From Spirodela intermedia (lineage: Eukaryota; Streptophyta; Magnoliopsida; Alismatales; Araceae): a DNA stretch of 64,000 bases. Below are positions 12,301-23,839 of this stretch, one piece after another. The stretch lies in the NCBI GenBank assembly GCA_902729315.2, contig LR746275.1, positions 2,698,501 to 2,762,500 of the forward strand. Direction: 5' to 3'. Under the pieces are notes generated by a model. The model had not been told where the DNA came from. It worked only from the letters and a program-made list of their open reading frames with translations, and did not search any database. How positions within the stretch are numbered: position 1 is the stretch's first letter; every line of letters begins with the position of its first letter. The position numbers were made by a program, and so were the translations under genes.

Positions 12301-14306
12301 TACGCATGTTTGGCAAAACTCTCCTTCGAATCATGGTTCAAGTAGTTTACAAGTTGCCTGGATATCTAAAATGGCGTGTTATGGTCTACTTGGTTTTACA
12401 AGGTAAAGGGCCCCCTTGTTTTGAAGGTCTAGTGGAAAAGGACATGAGCAGTAGCTATCTTGTCTGTGCCCCAGTTGCGTTTGACGCATTAGTCAATATG
12501 GAAGCTCTTTACATGGGAACGAAAATCTCAGCCTAAACCTATGGGCGTTGTTAATGAAACTTCAGTAGGAATCATGTAACTAGAGAGAAGATAATTGTTT
12601 GATTGATAAATCCTTGTAAATGAAGTTTCATGAAGTAAAACAATCACTGGCATGAGAATGTCAGTGGTTCAGTTAAACTCAAACCTATCTCACTCTCTTC
12701 ATACTCCTTTTAGTATTCTTCCAAGTTAAGGTAACCTACAAGTTAGCTACCCAAGAGTGCGAACCAGACTTTCCAGACTCAAGCCTTGCTCAATAATAGG
12801 TTAATTCTGATATCAAAAGAGAAGAGAGAACCGGAATGTAACAACTTACAACATTGTAAACTAAGTCTAGAGAAAAAAGTAAAGTGCATAGTAAGCCCGA
12901 AGTCTAGATCTTTACTTCGTGCGTGAGAAGATATTTGAATTCTCAGGGCAATAGCCTGCTGTCGCCTTCTCGTAAATGACTTCATATGGAACCTCATTCA
13001 ATAACCACAACTGATTAACCGGCATGGTCTTGTGATTTTATTATATTTATTTTGTGTCTGTGGAGCTTGACATCATCTCGATGCTACTAGTGACCTTCTT
13101 CAATCCTTGTTGGATCAGGAGTTGATGTATCTTGACTTTTTTATCCTACTTCTCAATCATCAATTTGTCAGCTGTGTGATTTTCACTAATTAATAGCTAA
13201 TAGCTCAATATCAAGCTCTTGGGATCTCTCAACTCTCGGGGTAGAAAGTATTCTGCTTGTGTCCTGTTTTCTGGCAGCTTTTTTATCTGTAACTGCTTAT
13301 GATGGATTGTTGGATAGTTTGTGCCTGTAACAAAGACTCATGTACGAACATTGGCCTCGTTATGGAATTCGAAGCATGCTACACACATGATTACCCCGAC
13401 AAAAAGTTTTACTTCAATACTTGGGATGTTCTCAATGTTCTTGTTCATTCTACGGATATTCGATTCTCTATCTCGAGTTTCCTTTTCCTTCTCCAACTTC
13501 TTATCTTTGCAATTTTTTATTTGCTTCTCTCTTTCTTTTTGCATAAACATGCCAAAGAATGTAGAGAATTCTCAGTTCTTGAACTTAAATATTTTTTATA
13601 TTTTGTGAATTAGTTTCATAATCTCTGTTTTCATTTCAGCCTTGAGATTTATTTGATGAACCTGGTAATTTGCTTCATTTTGTTGAAGCTTTTGGGTTTG
13701 CAATTGGCTTATATCAGGCTATATCTTAATTTGAGTTTTGTCCAGGTTGATATATGGGACGAAAGGAAAGTATTTGGATCTCGTAGCAAGAGCCTAAAAG
13801 ATGAAATGATGGCAAAAGAGGTCCCTTCATTGGAGATTAATGGGACGAATTCAAATTCGATCAAAATAGTGAAGAAAGATGCTCAGACGTTACGAATAGT
13901 GAGAATTATGTTCAGATTTGTATCTTATAGTCTAGACACTGCTAAAAATTTCCCTCTGTTGATTCTGTCTCAGACGTTGGATTTATTCTTAATAGGGATT
14001 TCTTTTCTTTGAACCAGAAACTGGCTGTTGGAGGCATGCCCGAAAAAGTTGTCACTGCGTTTCAAGCAGTACATGATGAACATATCAATGAAGATGTTGC
14101 CGTACACAGATTCCAAGCTGCCATTCAGCAGGTGGTAAAGATGGAAAAGGACGCTGTTGAGACATACAGCCAGGGTAAGACTGATTGTGTATAATTTTCT
14201 GTCAAGTGGCTCTAAATTGCCCTTAATTTGTGTGAATTAACTAATTTTAGTCCCATAATTTCAGCGCAATTGCTTTACACAAATGTGTGCTTGTGCATCT
14301 CTTTAA

Positions 14307-14354
<48 letters not shown>

Positions 14355-17300
14355 TTTATTAGCATGCGGTTTTTTATGTATGCTCCGTAGAATAGGGCAA
14401 GGGAGTAGTTTTCTGGTTATTATCTCTCTTCTCAACACTCTCAAAGTGATAGTTTGTTCGGGGTTTTTTGGGGGCTGGTTAGGGTATAACTGAAAGGAAC
14501 ACAATGGTGTGTGGTGACTATTCTTGACTCCAGAAGGGTTCAATGAACTTATTATTGTGAATTGTTCTTCAGCTGGGGTGAACTTATTATTTCATAACCA
14601 GAGAGCGATTAAGACATTTCGGGACAGTGAAGGATTGCTGTTAGAATCCTGTAGCGAATTGGAAGAATGATGCAATTAGGAACTTTTATGCATAACTTGT
14701 TATTTTCAGATATCTTTGTTATTTGCAAACAATTCTCAGTTGCCAGTGACTTCAGTTATTTGTCGTCACTATATGTTGATTGTCGAAATTTGTTTCAATG
14801 GGTAGAAAATTTTCATGATAAATGAATGATGGGTCTTTGAAACGTAAATCGAGACAGTCTCGTCCAATTCGCCATATGTACGAATCGTAATAGCACTAAA
14901 TTGTTCATGTAAATCTACTGTTGTCCCTTAGTAACGAGTCTTGGATTTATGTGATTGTGACTTCCCCATAGGTAACCAGGAGACAACATCCTTGGTAAAT
15001 GGTCTTCAGGAGCAAGAAGACATTTTGAGTCAGTGTATTGAACAACTTGAAAGTGTTGAAGCTTCTAGAGAAGCCTTGGTATTTCAGCTAAAAGAAGCAC
15101 TGCAAGACCAGGTCTTCCATTAGACTTGCGTGGTTCAGTTGAATCTTCTTTATTAAACGAAATATGCTCAATTGACTTGTTACAATACTAGTTTTGTATT
15201 ATGTTAATTTGCATATTTATTTATGTATGTTCATTGTGGTCATAATTCAGGAGTCAAAATTGGAGCTTGTGCGCAGCCAGTTAAAGGTTAGATTTGGGAT
15301 CTTCAACTTGAAGATTTATTTTTTTAAAACGAATATATTTTCTTCGTAGATTCATTATAGTTAGATCATAATAAGTTTATTTTAGTTTTTATGACATTCT
15401 TTTGACAATTGGGAGATCTTAGGCTTTTAAATGAATCTAAATTCTGGTTCATCTCAAACAGCTGCATACTTTTACTGGTAATTTACTTGTGCTGTAGGGT
15501 ATGTTCTCTTTTTTTTTTCCCTAAGCTGCAGAAGGAACATATCGAGGATCACATCTCCTGTTCTCTGTTAAGATAGCGAATCTGGTGATTGAGAAAGTCA
15601 GATAATGAAATTACTTGATTGCATTTGATCTTTCATACTTTATAACATTTGGGTTTTTTCTTTTTTCCATATTGTGTGTCTTGGGTTTCTTTGGATATCC
15701 TCTTTGACCTACAGTACCTGCCTCAAAATTTCATTGTTTTTATTTCACTCAAGATATTTCGAAAATTTCATTGTTTTTATTTCACCCCGGAAAGAATGTT
15801 GTCGTTCGTCGTCTAATAAATGGAGATTAAGAAATACAATCAAGAAGGGGACATGATACATCATTCTGAGACATTCTATCCGGGGTTGTTTTCTGAGAAT
15901 GGATGGAGACCACATCTAGCACCGAATCACTTACCCAAACTATTTAGGCCCAAAGCACTCTCACTTCCTAAATGTTTGACGAGGAGTTGAAGGCGGCGAT
16001 TTTTTTAGTCGGTTGAAGATAGGGATCCTGGTACGGCTGATTTTCCCTTGGTTTTTCCTTCGAGATCCCTGGGAAATTGTCAAACATGGGTTAATCTAAG
16101 GCAGTTGATGTGTTTCAAGCAGGGGCAGCTAACTTCTTTGTTGGGGGGGTTGGGGTTCAACAAGACTTTTTTGGTGCTGATTCCCAAGAAGAAGCCGAGC
16201 TGATAGACTTTAAGGACATTAGACCCACGAGCCTTCTCAATGGAGAAGTTGCTCAAAGTTGCTGGTATTAAGTGACATTGATTAGAAAGTTGTTTCACTT
16301 AATTTAGACAGGTTCAGTAGAATTTTCTTACATAGATCAGCTTGGACTACAAATCGATCAGATGGATCCGATCGTGCATTACTCTGTCCAGGCTTCTTGT
16401 TAGGATTAATGGCGAAGGCCTATGTTCCTCCCTGCTATTTATCTTTCTTGTTGAGGCTCGCAGCCTCATGCAGCGAAGGGCTGAAGCCCTAGCATGGTTC
16501 AGAGGCTTTCAGGCTCTTCAACACGGGTCTGTATTCTCCAGGGATCTTTTCTCCTTGTTGCCATGGATGTCAACAGATGATGGTCTTTTTACTGTCAGCA
16601 CCATAGAAATCTGTCGTTGGGTCTCCATCCTCTTGTGCCTTCTAATATCTCCAATATATATGGAGAGAGATTCTTCAGGCTGGAGTCCCTGCAACTCTGA
16701 GAAGGGAGACATCTATTTGCAGGCTCTTCCATTATGGCCGATGATCCTTACACGGTGCAAGCTGGGGCTTCTGACCCTGATTCAGCCGGAGCGTGTTGGG
16801 ATCCGTGATTTTCATGGAATCCACATGATGGGATTTCATTTTATTTTCTGAGCTAATTATTCCCTTTTTTTTTGTAAAATATTTTTCTCCTTTTTCTATA
16901 GCAGTACTCATGTGACAGTATGTATTTTAAATGTATATATTTACTCATGAGAATATCATCTTCAGAATTTTTCGTTTGAAATATTGGTTTTATTTGATCC
17001 AGTGAGGAAGATTTTTGGCTGCATTCAAGTGTTTTTACTTTTCACAGGTCACTCGATCGGAGAGGGAACGAGCCATCAACTTGAAGCAGAGATTATCAGG
17101 ACCTACCATGGTGGTTCCTGGTTCAGGCTCAAAGCTACCCACAGCGTCCAGCGCCGGCTCCACCCTCACAGCAACAGCGGCAGAAGCAGCAGCAGCTGCT
17201 GCTGCTGCTTTGGAACCTGTCATGCCTGTGAATCCACCTCAGCTGCAGCCCGTCACCTCCTTTGCAGCTTTCCTGACCACCGCCGAGGTGCAGCACAAGA

Positions 17301-17947
17301 AGGCGGCCGCCGAGGTCGCTGCCAAGCTCACCGCCTCTACGTCCTCTGCTCAGATGCTTACCTCCGTCTTATCCTCCCTCGTGGCGGAGGAAGCTGCCTC
17401 CATGAACGGCCTCAACAAGCCTGGGGGCTACACTGCCGGCGGCGGTGGTGGCTCTGCTGGCTTCCCGCTGGAGAAACGCCCAAAGCTCGAGAAGCCGATG
17501 ACTGTCTCTGAGATGGGGAATATTTTCTTCAGCCAATTACAGCAGCAGCAGCAGCAGCCGGTGGTGTCTATCCCTCTCGCGCCGCCACAAGCATCGGGCG
17601 GCGCCAACGTTCAGCCAATCTCACAGAAGTACCAGCACCAGCCGCCACTGCCTCCACCACCGCCGCCTCTCACTCCGCCGCCACAGGTGCAGCAGCAGTA
17701 CGCCCAGTCCAGCAGCGCCATGGTCGGCGCTCTGCCATACGGGTATGGCACCAGTCCCCTGCCGCCACTGCCTCATCTTCCTTCTAATATCCCAATGAAC
17801 ATGGCGAGACCCAGCGCACCGCAGCCGCCGCCGCCGCCGCCGCCACCACCGCCGCAGCAGCAGCAACATGAGCAACCGGTGTTCTATCAGGCACCGGGGA
17901 TTGGTTTCTATGGCCAGCCTTCGGCAGCACCGGTCCCCAGGCAGTGA
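9308..17947 (+). CDS. CID/RPR-domain protein (RPRD1/Rtt103-like, RNA polymerase II CTD binding)
   Basis: Coding exons are 9308-9383, 10518-10762, 13746-13898, 14018-14174, 14972-15111, 15251-15286 and 17048-17947, giving 568 residues with every phase matching. Residues 1 to about 135 form a CID domain; visible core pieces are ETLSHWCIFHRKKA, LYLANDILQNSRRKG, FWKVLPRALKNV and VDIWDERKVF. Residues 160-285 are helical and probably coiled coil (QLESVEASREALVFQLKEAL). The last exon encodes an Ala-, Gln- and Pro-rich low-complexity tail with a Q5 run and a P10 run. CID proteins bind the phosphorylated RNA polymerase II C-terminal domain and act in termination and 3'-end processing; plant members are often annotated 'ENTH/VHS family'. 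Introns are 119 bases to about 3 kb. The 1.76-kb last intron holds a LINE fossil. The exon joins are well supported; the role is by family. Confidence 0.9.
11428..11690. mobile_element. Probable Tourist-like (PIF/Harbinger) MITE remnant
   Basis: Inside intron 2 of the CID gene, the left end reads GTTTGGGAACTATGGAAGTG followed by GATTTCC. Near the right end, at about 11660-11685, the complementary strand reads GGGAGTTGGAATTCC, an imperfect inverted match to GGAAGTGGATTTCC. 'GTTTGGGAA...GGATTTCC' is typical of Tourist-like terminal repeats. The right terminal repeat is truncated, so the exact boundaries and target-site duplication are uncertain. Confidence 0.4.
14310..14352. repeat. (TA)n microsatellite
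   Basis: A pure TA tract of about 42 bases lies in the fourth intron of the CID gene. It gives rise to spurious Tyr-Ile repeat ORFs on both strands. Confidence 0.95.
15960..16420 (+). mobile_element. Degenerate L1-type LINE reverse-transcriptase fragment
   Basis: This lies within the last intron of the CID gene, in the sense orientation. Translated in shifting frames, the sequence shows in order: EELKAAIF (from 15981), DPGTADFPLVF, RDPWEIVKHGL, NKTFLVLIPKKKPS (16159-16200) and, after stops and a frame change, IDFKDIRPTSLLNGE (from 16203). Then comes WIRSCITLSRLLVRINGEG (16363-16419). These match the order of conserved blocks in plant L1 reverse transcriptases: the GPDGF block, IPKK, D.RPISL and the WI..CI...F.V.ING block. 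Stops and frameshifts show a long-dead copy. Its true ends are not clear; the flanks may hold more decayed element. Confidence 0.75.
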
Positions 17948-18997
17948 CCTCCTCCAATGGCGGTCTGCGTTGACCCTCCCCACACTTCTTCTTGTACATT
18001 AACAGATCTTTCTGCTTGCACTTCTGCATCCCGTTGGGTCAGCAGCACATCCGGCTGAGGCCACCAACCAGCCCCACAGCCTCCTGAGAGACAGATTCTG
18101 CATCATCTGGTATGTACTCTAAGATCTCTCTCTCTCTCTCTCAACAGGAATGTATGTACCATATGAGCTCCGTTTAGCTACTCTCTCTCTCTCTCTCTCT
18201 CATTCTCGTTGACCAACTAGTGCTTTTTAAAGTAGAATGTGCTTTTAGTTTTGCTGTACATGGGCCCGCCCCTGAATTGACTTTGATAAAACAGGTCATG
18301 GTGGTAATTATTGAGATAGTTGACTTTGCTACCCCGTTGTCGGGCTTTGATTGTTTTAGCGATGTGGGGTTGGCTGGAGGGGCCGGACAGATGGCAGCAA
18401 ACTAATATATTTTCACATACTCTTCATAAAAAATGACAGACCCATGAAAGAATATGTAGAATATTATGATTGGGCAAAAGTTTCAAGGGCTGCCCCCCGA
18501 TCATGACGTCATTACTTTTATCAGGTTTCGAGAAAATGTTTTCCATTAAATAAACATATAAATAAATAAATATGCATGTATGTATTGATTGAGCTTCAAA
18601 CCATGATTTATTTTATGATATGAAGTTACATGTTTTTTTATTATATAAAATTTTGAAAAGAAGTATTTCAATTTTAATTAAGGGCATATAATGATATTAT
18701 CAAGCTAGACTAGTTTCATGAAATAATAATTCGATTAATTCGACGAGTAGAGATATATTTATTGAAAGTTTTTATATTAAAAAATCGATGGGTGAATATT
18801 AGGATCAGAAAATGAGCAATCGATATTTCATATGATTTTTTTATTAAAAAATGAAAAAAAGCATCTTCTCTGACGGAGAAAGATACGGGACTGTTCACTC
18901 TCCACTGCACTCCCACCGAGATAGCAGCCGAGTGGGGACGCGTTCACGGAGAAACGATCAGAGCAAAGATTCTTCGGAGAAGAGCGGCGGCGCCGCC
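17948..18997. other. 3' flank of the CID gene and promoter of the RETICULATA-related gene
   Basis: No coding sequence is visible. Two (CT)n tracts at about 18127-18143 and 18181-18201 lie in the probable 3'UTR of the CID gene. From 18400 to 18860 the DNA is strongly AT-rich, then turns GC-rich just before the ATG at 18998, as expected for a promoter and leader. Confidence 0.5.
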
Positions 18998-20053
18998 ATG
19001 GCCCAACCTCTCCGCCTGCCGGGGCTCCGGCCTCCCTCCACCCCATACTTCCCTCTCCCCTCCCTTGTCGCCGCGCCTCCTTTCCCCGCCGTTGTCTCCT
19101 TCTCTTCCTCTTCCTCCATCTCCATCTGCCAGTTCCGGAGCCGATATCGCGGCCCCGCTCGCCCCCTGGCAGCGGCCGACGCCGGCGGCGATGGCGGCGG
19201 AGGAGGTGTTCACGGTGGCGACGGTAATAAAGGCGGCGGAGGGAGCTCCGGAGGAGGGGACGATGTCTCCGAGGAGAGCCACAGGCGGGATTCGCCGTCG
19301 CATTTCGGGCTCTTGGGGTTCCTCGTCGAGGGCTGGAGGTCTAGGGTTTCCGCCGATCCGCAGTTCCCCTTCAAGCTGCTCATGGAGGAGCTCGTCGGCG
19401 TCACTGCATGCGTGATCGGCGACATGTCCTCGCGCCCCAACTTCGGCCTCAACGAGCTGGACTTCGTCTTCTCCACCCTGGTGGTCGGCTCCATCCTCAA
19501 CTTTGCCCTCATGTACCTCCTCGCCCCTACGTCTGCCTCCTCCGCCTCCGCCCTCCCCGGCCTCTTCGCAGCTTGCCCGCAGGGCCACATGTTCGAACCC
19601 GGCGCCTACTCGCTCGCCGATCGCCTGGGGACATTCGTCTACAAGGGAATCGTGTTCGCCGCCGTTGGCTTCGCGGCGGGGCTCACCGGCACCGCCATAT
19701 CCAACGGCCTGATATCTCTGCGCAAGAGAATGGACCCGACCTTCGAGACGCCCAACAAACCGCCGCCGACTCTGCTCAACTCTCTAACGTGGGCGGCCCA
19801 CATGGGAGTGAGCAGCAACCTGCGGTACCAGTCGCTCAATGGGATCGAGTTCCTGATGGCGAAGGTGATGCCGCCCCCAGCGTTCAAGATGACAGTGCTG
19901 GTGCTCCGTTCCCTGAACAACGTCCTTGGCGGCTTCTCATTCGGTGTCCTGGCAAAGTTGACGGGGGCCCAGAAGCCCGAGAAGGAAGTGGGAGGTGGAA
20001 GAGAGCAAGGTGAAGAGAAGGTGGTCTCAGCTGGATCGGAAAACGGAGGATGA
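18998..20053 (+). CDS. Chloroplast RETICULATA-related protein (DUF3411)
   Basis: This is a single-exon gene of 351 residues. I chose the ATG at 18998 because it sits in GCCGCCATGG context and begins a Ser/Pro/Arg-rich, acid-poor stretch typical of a plastid transit peptide; the frame stays open upstream for 49 codons. Residues about 55-95 are Gly-rich linker. The conserved domain spans about 115-330, with LMEELVGVTACVIGDMSSRP, a hydrophobic segment (FVFSTLVVGSILNFALMYLL), PGLFAACPQGHMFEPG, a second segment (GIVFAAVGFAAGLTGTAISN), a block around NLRYQSLNGIEF and VLRSLNNVLGGFSFG. This is the DUF3411 signature of RETICULATA and its relatives, chloroplast inner-envelope proteins needed for normal mesophyll development and leaf reticulation. 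The tail is charged and Gly/Glu-rich. Base composition is very GC-rich compared with the flanks. Confidence 0.93.
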   Translation: MAQPLRLPGLRPPSTPYFPLPSLVAAPPFPAVVSFSSSSSISICQFRSRYRGPARPLAAADAGGDGGGGGVHGGDGNKGGGGSSGGGDDVSEESHRRDSPSHFGLLGFLVEGWRSRVSADPQFPFKLLMEELVGVTACVIGDMSSRPNFGLNELDFVFSTLVVGSILNFALMYLLAPTSASSASALPGLFAACPQGHMFEPGAYSLADRLGTFVYKGIVFAAVGFAAGLTGTAISNGLISLRKRMDPTFETPNKPPPTLLNSLTWAAHMGVSSNLRYQSLNGIEFLMAKVMPPPAFKMTVLVLRSLNNVLGGFSFGVLAKLTGAQKPEKEVGGGREQGEEKVVSAGSENGG

Positions 20054-20360
20054 TGAGCTGCCGGGTTGCACAGTCCGCGGTCTACTTTCAGTAAGTGAAC
20101 TTCCATCCTGTTCTCTTCTTTTATTTGTCTTGTGGATGTGGTGGGAGTGAATGGAGATGAGTAGGTCAACGGGGCTGTTCAAAGAGGGGAATAAATGTGG
20201 TCAATTTGAGGAAGAAGATGGATGGGTGGGAACGAGAGAGGGTTCTCCTTTTTTTTTTCTTCTGCCCCAATTTTGTTCACAATCCTTACTGTTACATAAA
20301 ATGGCATTCGTGGCCTTTCTTGTCTGGAATGCTGATATTTTCTCTTCTCACAGGGAAATC

Positions 20361-20365
<5 letters not shown>

Positions 20366-20399
<34 letters not shown>
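20366..20399. repeat. (GA)n microsatellite
   Basis: A pure GA tract about 310 bases downstream of the RETICULATA-related stop codon. Confidence 0.95.
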
Positions 20400-20402
<3 letters not shown>

Positions 20403-20655
20403 TAGTAAGCAGGATGTCATTTTGTAACGATACTTAAGGTGTATCTAATTGAGAGAATTGATTTGAAAGTAAAGTTTTCTACGATAATTAAGAAAATATG
20501 ACTCATGAGTTGAGTTAGGTAGCCTACTTAGTGTGATAATGCCGAGCTGGGGAAGACTCAGATTTCTTTTTCTTAGCTGGGCGACTCCCCATGTTCGAGA
20601 AACATTGATACAAATACTTAAATGTAAAAAGTAAGATAACAGAGGTGACAACATT

Positions 20656-20656
<1 letters not shown>

Positions 20657-20690
<34 letters not shown>
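20657..20690. repeat. (TA)n microsatellite
   Basis: A pure TA tract in intergenic DNA. It produces spurious Tyr-Ile ORFs. Confidence 0.95.
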
Positions 20691-20692
<2 letters not shown>

Positions 20693-23600
20693 TATAGATG
20701 AAAAGGCACAGAGGAGTGATATAACAAGATTTCAAGATTTATATGATTTGGAAAATCCCCCAACATCTACACAAAAAGATAAAAAATATTTATTTGGTGG
20801 AAGAATAAATGGGTCAACTTGCTGTTTTCTTTAGATGTTTCCTGTTTGGTTGGTTGACACTTCCTTATAGAGTTGACCGTCTATTTCCTTGGAAATTTCG
20901 TTTTTCATGTATCTATGCTCTTCACTTTAGGTTTCCTTGTGGGGTTCGCTGAATTATCATGATGAAATAAGGGTTTTAATTTTCTTCAGTTCACTGCCTT
21001 GTTGATGCTTTTGTTCAGTGATTCTGTTTGTCATCATTTAGGTTTATCTAAATGAACATCTTACCCCGAGCAAGATTATACAATGGGTATCGAAGTCTAG
21101 ATCGTTAGAATATTTATTAAGCTTACTCGGGAGCAATTGAGGTTGGATGAAAAGATTGCTAAAGATGGTGTTTATAACTCTGTAGAACAAGGTCTCTACA
21201 GCAAGGTAGGATATTCTAATGCACCCAGACATGGCGCGTGGCTTCTATTAATTTCCAGATTAGGGTTCCTGTCAAAATTCTTTCTTTCTTTTTATAATTA
21301 AACGGAGAGGGTAAATTTCTGGTTAAATTGACGATTTGACATCAGATTTGGGGGGGAAATTGAGGAATCAGGGAGAGAAAAATCATGGCAATCCAACTGA
21401 TCCTGGCTTAATACTCATTGCTGGAAGACCGAGCATTGGAGATGGAATTATTATGGAGACTCTGACAGAAAACTGGATACTCTGAATAGAATCAGAGAGT
21501 TCAAACGGAGGAAGTCAGATAAGCATGCTTTTTATTAGATAAAAAGATAATATTTATGCTGCGGGCCATCAAATTATGGGCAGAATCGTTGAATCCTCGT
21601 CTGACAGAAGGTAGCATTGATATTATTAGATAATTTTTGGCGAACAAGCTGAAATCTCTCTTCACCGGCCGTGGTTCTGCCAGGGCTGAGAAGAAGGTGA
21701 TACAGATTCCTGCGCCATTAAGTGGCCAATGACACTGCAAAAGGCGCTGCAGATTAATGTGGTGCCAAGGCTACGAATGCTAAATTTAGAAATAAATTGC
21801 AGGGAAACTAAGGCTGCCAATTTTGTGTGCAGCTGCGGGGAGGATGAACTGGATGGATGGACGTGGGTATGGCCAGAACCAGCTAGAAGCTCCTAGGACC
21901 GGTCTGATCTGACTCCAGGAAGGAGCAAAGAGTTGACCCAGATCATCCTGATAGAGATTTGACCCTCTGGTAGAAACTCTTAGGGTTCAGGTGATCGATT
22001 TGATCCTGATCACCCCCAACTTTCTCTACCCTTTCGCGTGTTGTTGAATGGGGTTTTCCTTAACCTTTTGGCTCTGGATGCATATAAACATGATAATCAG
22101 CTGGATTTTCAGTTAGATTTCGGGCAATTTATTGGTTTTCCGCCGTTGTTACTAAATTGGGAAATTCCGGATCAGTTTATGAATGCGGCCGTCTTTAGGG
22201 CTTCCCACGGGGTGCCCACCTTCAGCAGAATCCCTCGACCCGCCCTCGAATTCCCCCCCGGTTTGAGTTGCCTGGAAATGCTGGAATACGTGTTCTGAAT
22301 TCAGTGGAAACCACGCAAACAGCTAGATTTTCGCGGAAAACTGATGCATCTAGCTTCCTATTCGTCTGGTTGCCGGCATTCCAAACGCGAGAAATTCCCA
22401 CGGCCACTGTGGGATTTTGAATTCGGCAGTTCACCTCCCGTTGACCAAACTGCCACCTTCTCTGGCGTTCAATGCGCCCCCACTGCTCTCCTCCAACTGC
22501 GGGAAAGAGTTGTGTTTTTCATTCCTCGGTCAGCTCTGCTCTGCTCTTGTCAGAATATTTACTATCCTGACGTGGAATAATAGTATAAAAATACAGAAAA
22601 GCAGTAATAATAACAGCGATAAAATGCACCCCCGTTGACCCGGAGCCCACTTGACCCTCTCTCCTCCCTGACTGTCAAACATGAAAGACCCCTCGCAGTA
22701 AGGGCGCTCCGAAAGTCAAGAGTGGAGTCCAGCGAGTTTCACAGGCTAGATACGTGCACCCACGCACGCACGCACGCATGCAATCTGAGGGGCCCAACAA
22801 CGAAGCTGGCTTTCCCGTGGGTCGAAATGAATCTCGGCTTAAAGTTGAAGTCTTTTTATGCGGCGGCTTCAGGGAAAACCCCCCTCTCTCTCTCTCTCTC
22901 TTCTCTTCTCTCTCTACTCTCTCTACTCTCTCTTCTCTCCTCTCTGTGTCTGTGTCTTTCTCTCTCTTATTCACAGTAACTAAGAGGGATCCGAATAATA
23001 AGAATCAGGCTAGAGGGGCTTCTGGGAGACTGCGACGGGAGGGCACCATCAACCACCGTCAACGAAATCGGTGGCCGGTAGTCAATGGCAGGTCGAAGCG
23101 TCGCCCACGAGGGCGGAGACTGTGAGGGGGGGGCCAGTAAATGGTAGTGTGGGGGGGCGATGGCTGACGGCGACCTCCCTTCGTGCCCTCCCCAGTAGTC
23201 AATGGCAGCGTGGGCGGGGCGGCTTATCACGAGCTCCCCCGTGGCAGGGCTTCGTCCACGACCTACTTAATCTCTTTCTCTCTCTTTCTCTCTCTCTTAC
23301 TTAATCTCTGGTCAACTAGTACATCCATGATAAGTAGAGAGAGAGAGAGAGAGAAAGAGAGAGAGTGAGTGAATGAGAGTAGCTACGTGCGGGAAGGTAT
23401 CTCTTTGTGACTTTTTGACGGGCAATCTACCCGCTAACAGCATCCATTTATTGCACTCGTGTAAATCCAGAGAACGCGGCGTTGACTAAATCTCTGATAA
23501 ACTGATGTCGGGAGATAAGTATTGCACGCTTCAGTCAGAGCTGGGTGAATAACAACAGCCCACCCCCGTGATCACGAACATGATGGATGTTAAGATTTCA

Positions 23601-23705
23601 GTTGGATGCGACTTCCGCCCACAGATAAAAAACCCGAACTCTCCTCCAGGTTAATATTGTAATCCAGCTGTAGAAAGATGTCGGACAAATCAAGTTCCTA
23701 CCCAT

Positions 23706-23710
<5 letters not shown>

Positions 23711-23757
<47 letters not shown>

Positions 23758-23766
23758 CTATAAATA
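23711..23766 (+). promoter_or_regulatory. (CT)n tract abutting a TATA box, core promoter of the RING-H2 gene
   Basis: A (CT)n tract (23711-23752) is followed almost at once by TATAAATA at 23759-23766. The ATG at 23840 lies 74 bases downstream of the TATA box, so transcription would start near 23790 with a leader of about 50 bases. The close coupling of a CT tract and a TATA element looks like a Y-patch/GAGA-type core promoter. Confidence 0.65.
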
Positions 23767-23839
23767 GAGGTGGCCCGGCGGTGAGAATGGTATCTATCAT
23801 CTTCGTGCCTTGTTCCCGTCCCGGAGGGGGTCCGAAGCC

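Larger units (their letters stand above)
20054..23757. other. 3.7-kb intergenic region with simple repeats and possible retroelement debris
   Basis: I find no credible gene here. Simple repeats are (GA)n at 20366-20399, (TA)n at 20657-20690, an ACGC repeat at 22762-22779, CT-rich sequence at 22882-22960 and 23270-23300, and (GA)n at 23335-23366. At 21084 the sequence TGGGTATCGAAGTCTAGAT resembles a copia primer-binding site (TGGTATCAGAGCCTAGAT) complementary to initiator tRNA-Met, so 20.5-22 kb may include a decayed LTR element. Three similar short segments (AGTCAATGGCAGG at 23082, AGTAAATGGTAGTG at 23137 and AGTCAATGGCAGCG at 23196) form a loose local repeat. Confidence 0.45.

Noticed and set aside
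16342-16851. 169-residue plus-strand ORF in the last CID intron
   Set aside because: Only its first part matches a LINE reverse-transcriptase block, so it was treated as part of a dead element, not a gene.
18944-19588. 214-residue minus-strand ORF inside the RETICULATA-related gene
   Set aside because: GC-rich coding sequence leaves the antisense frame open. The plus strand carries the clear DUF3411 protein.
19590-19610. GTTCGAACCC, which resembles a tRNA T-loop
   Set aside because: It lies inside the conserved HMFEPG codons of the RETICULATA-related protein, and no cloverleaf could be folded around it. I found no tRNA or rRNA gene in the window.
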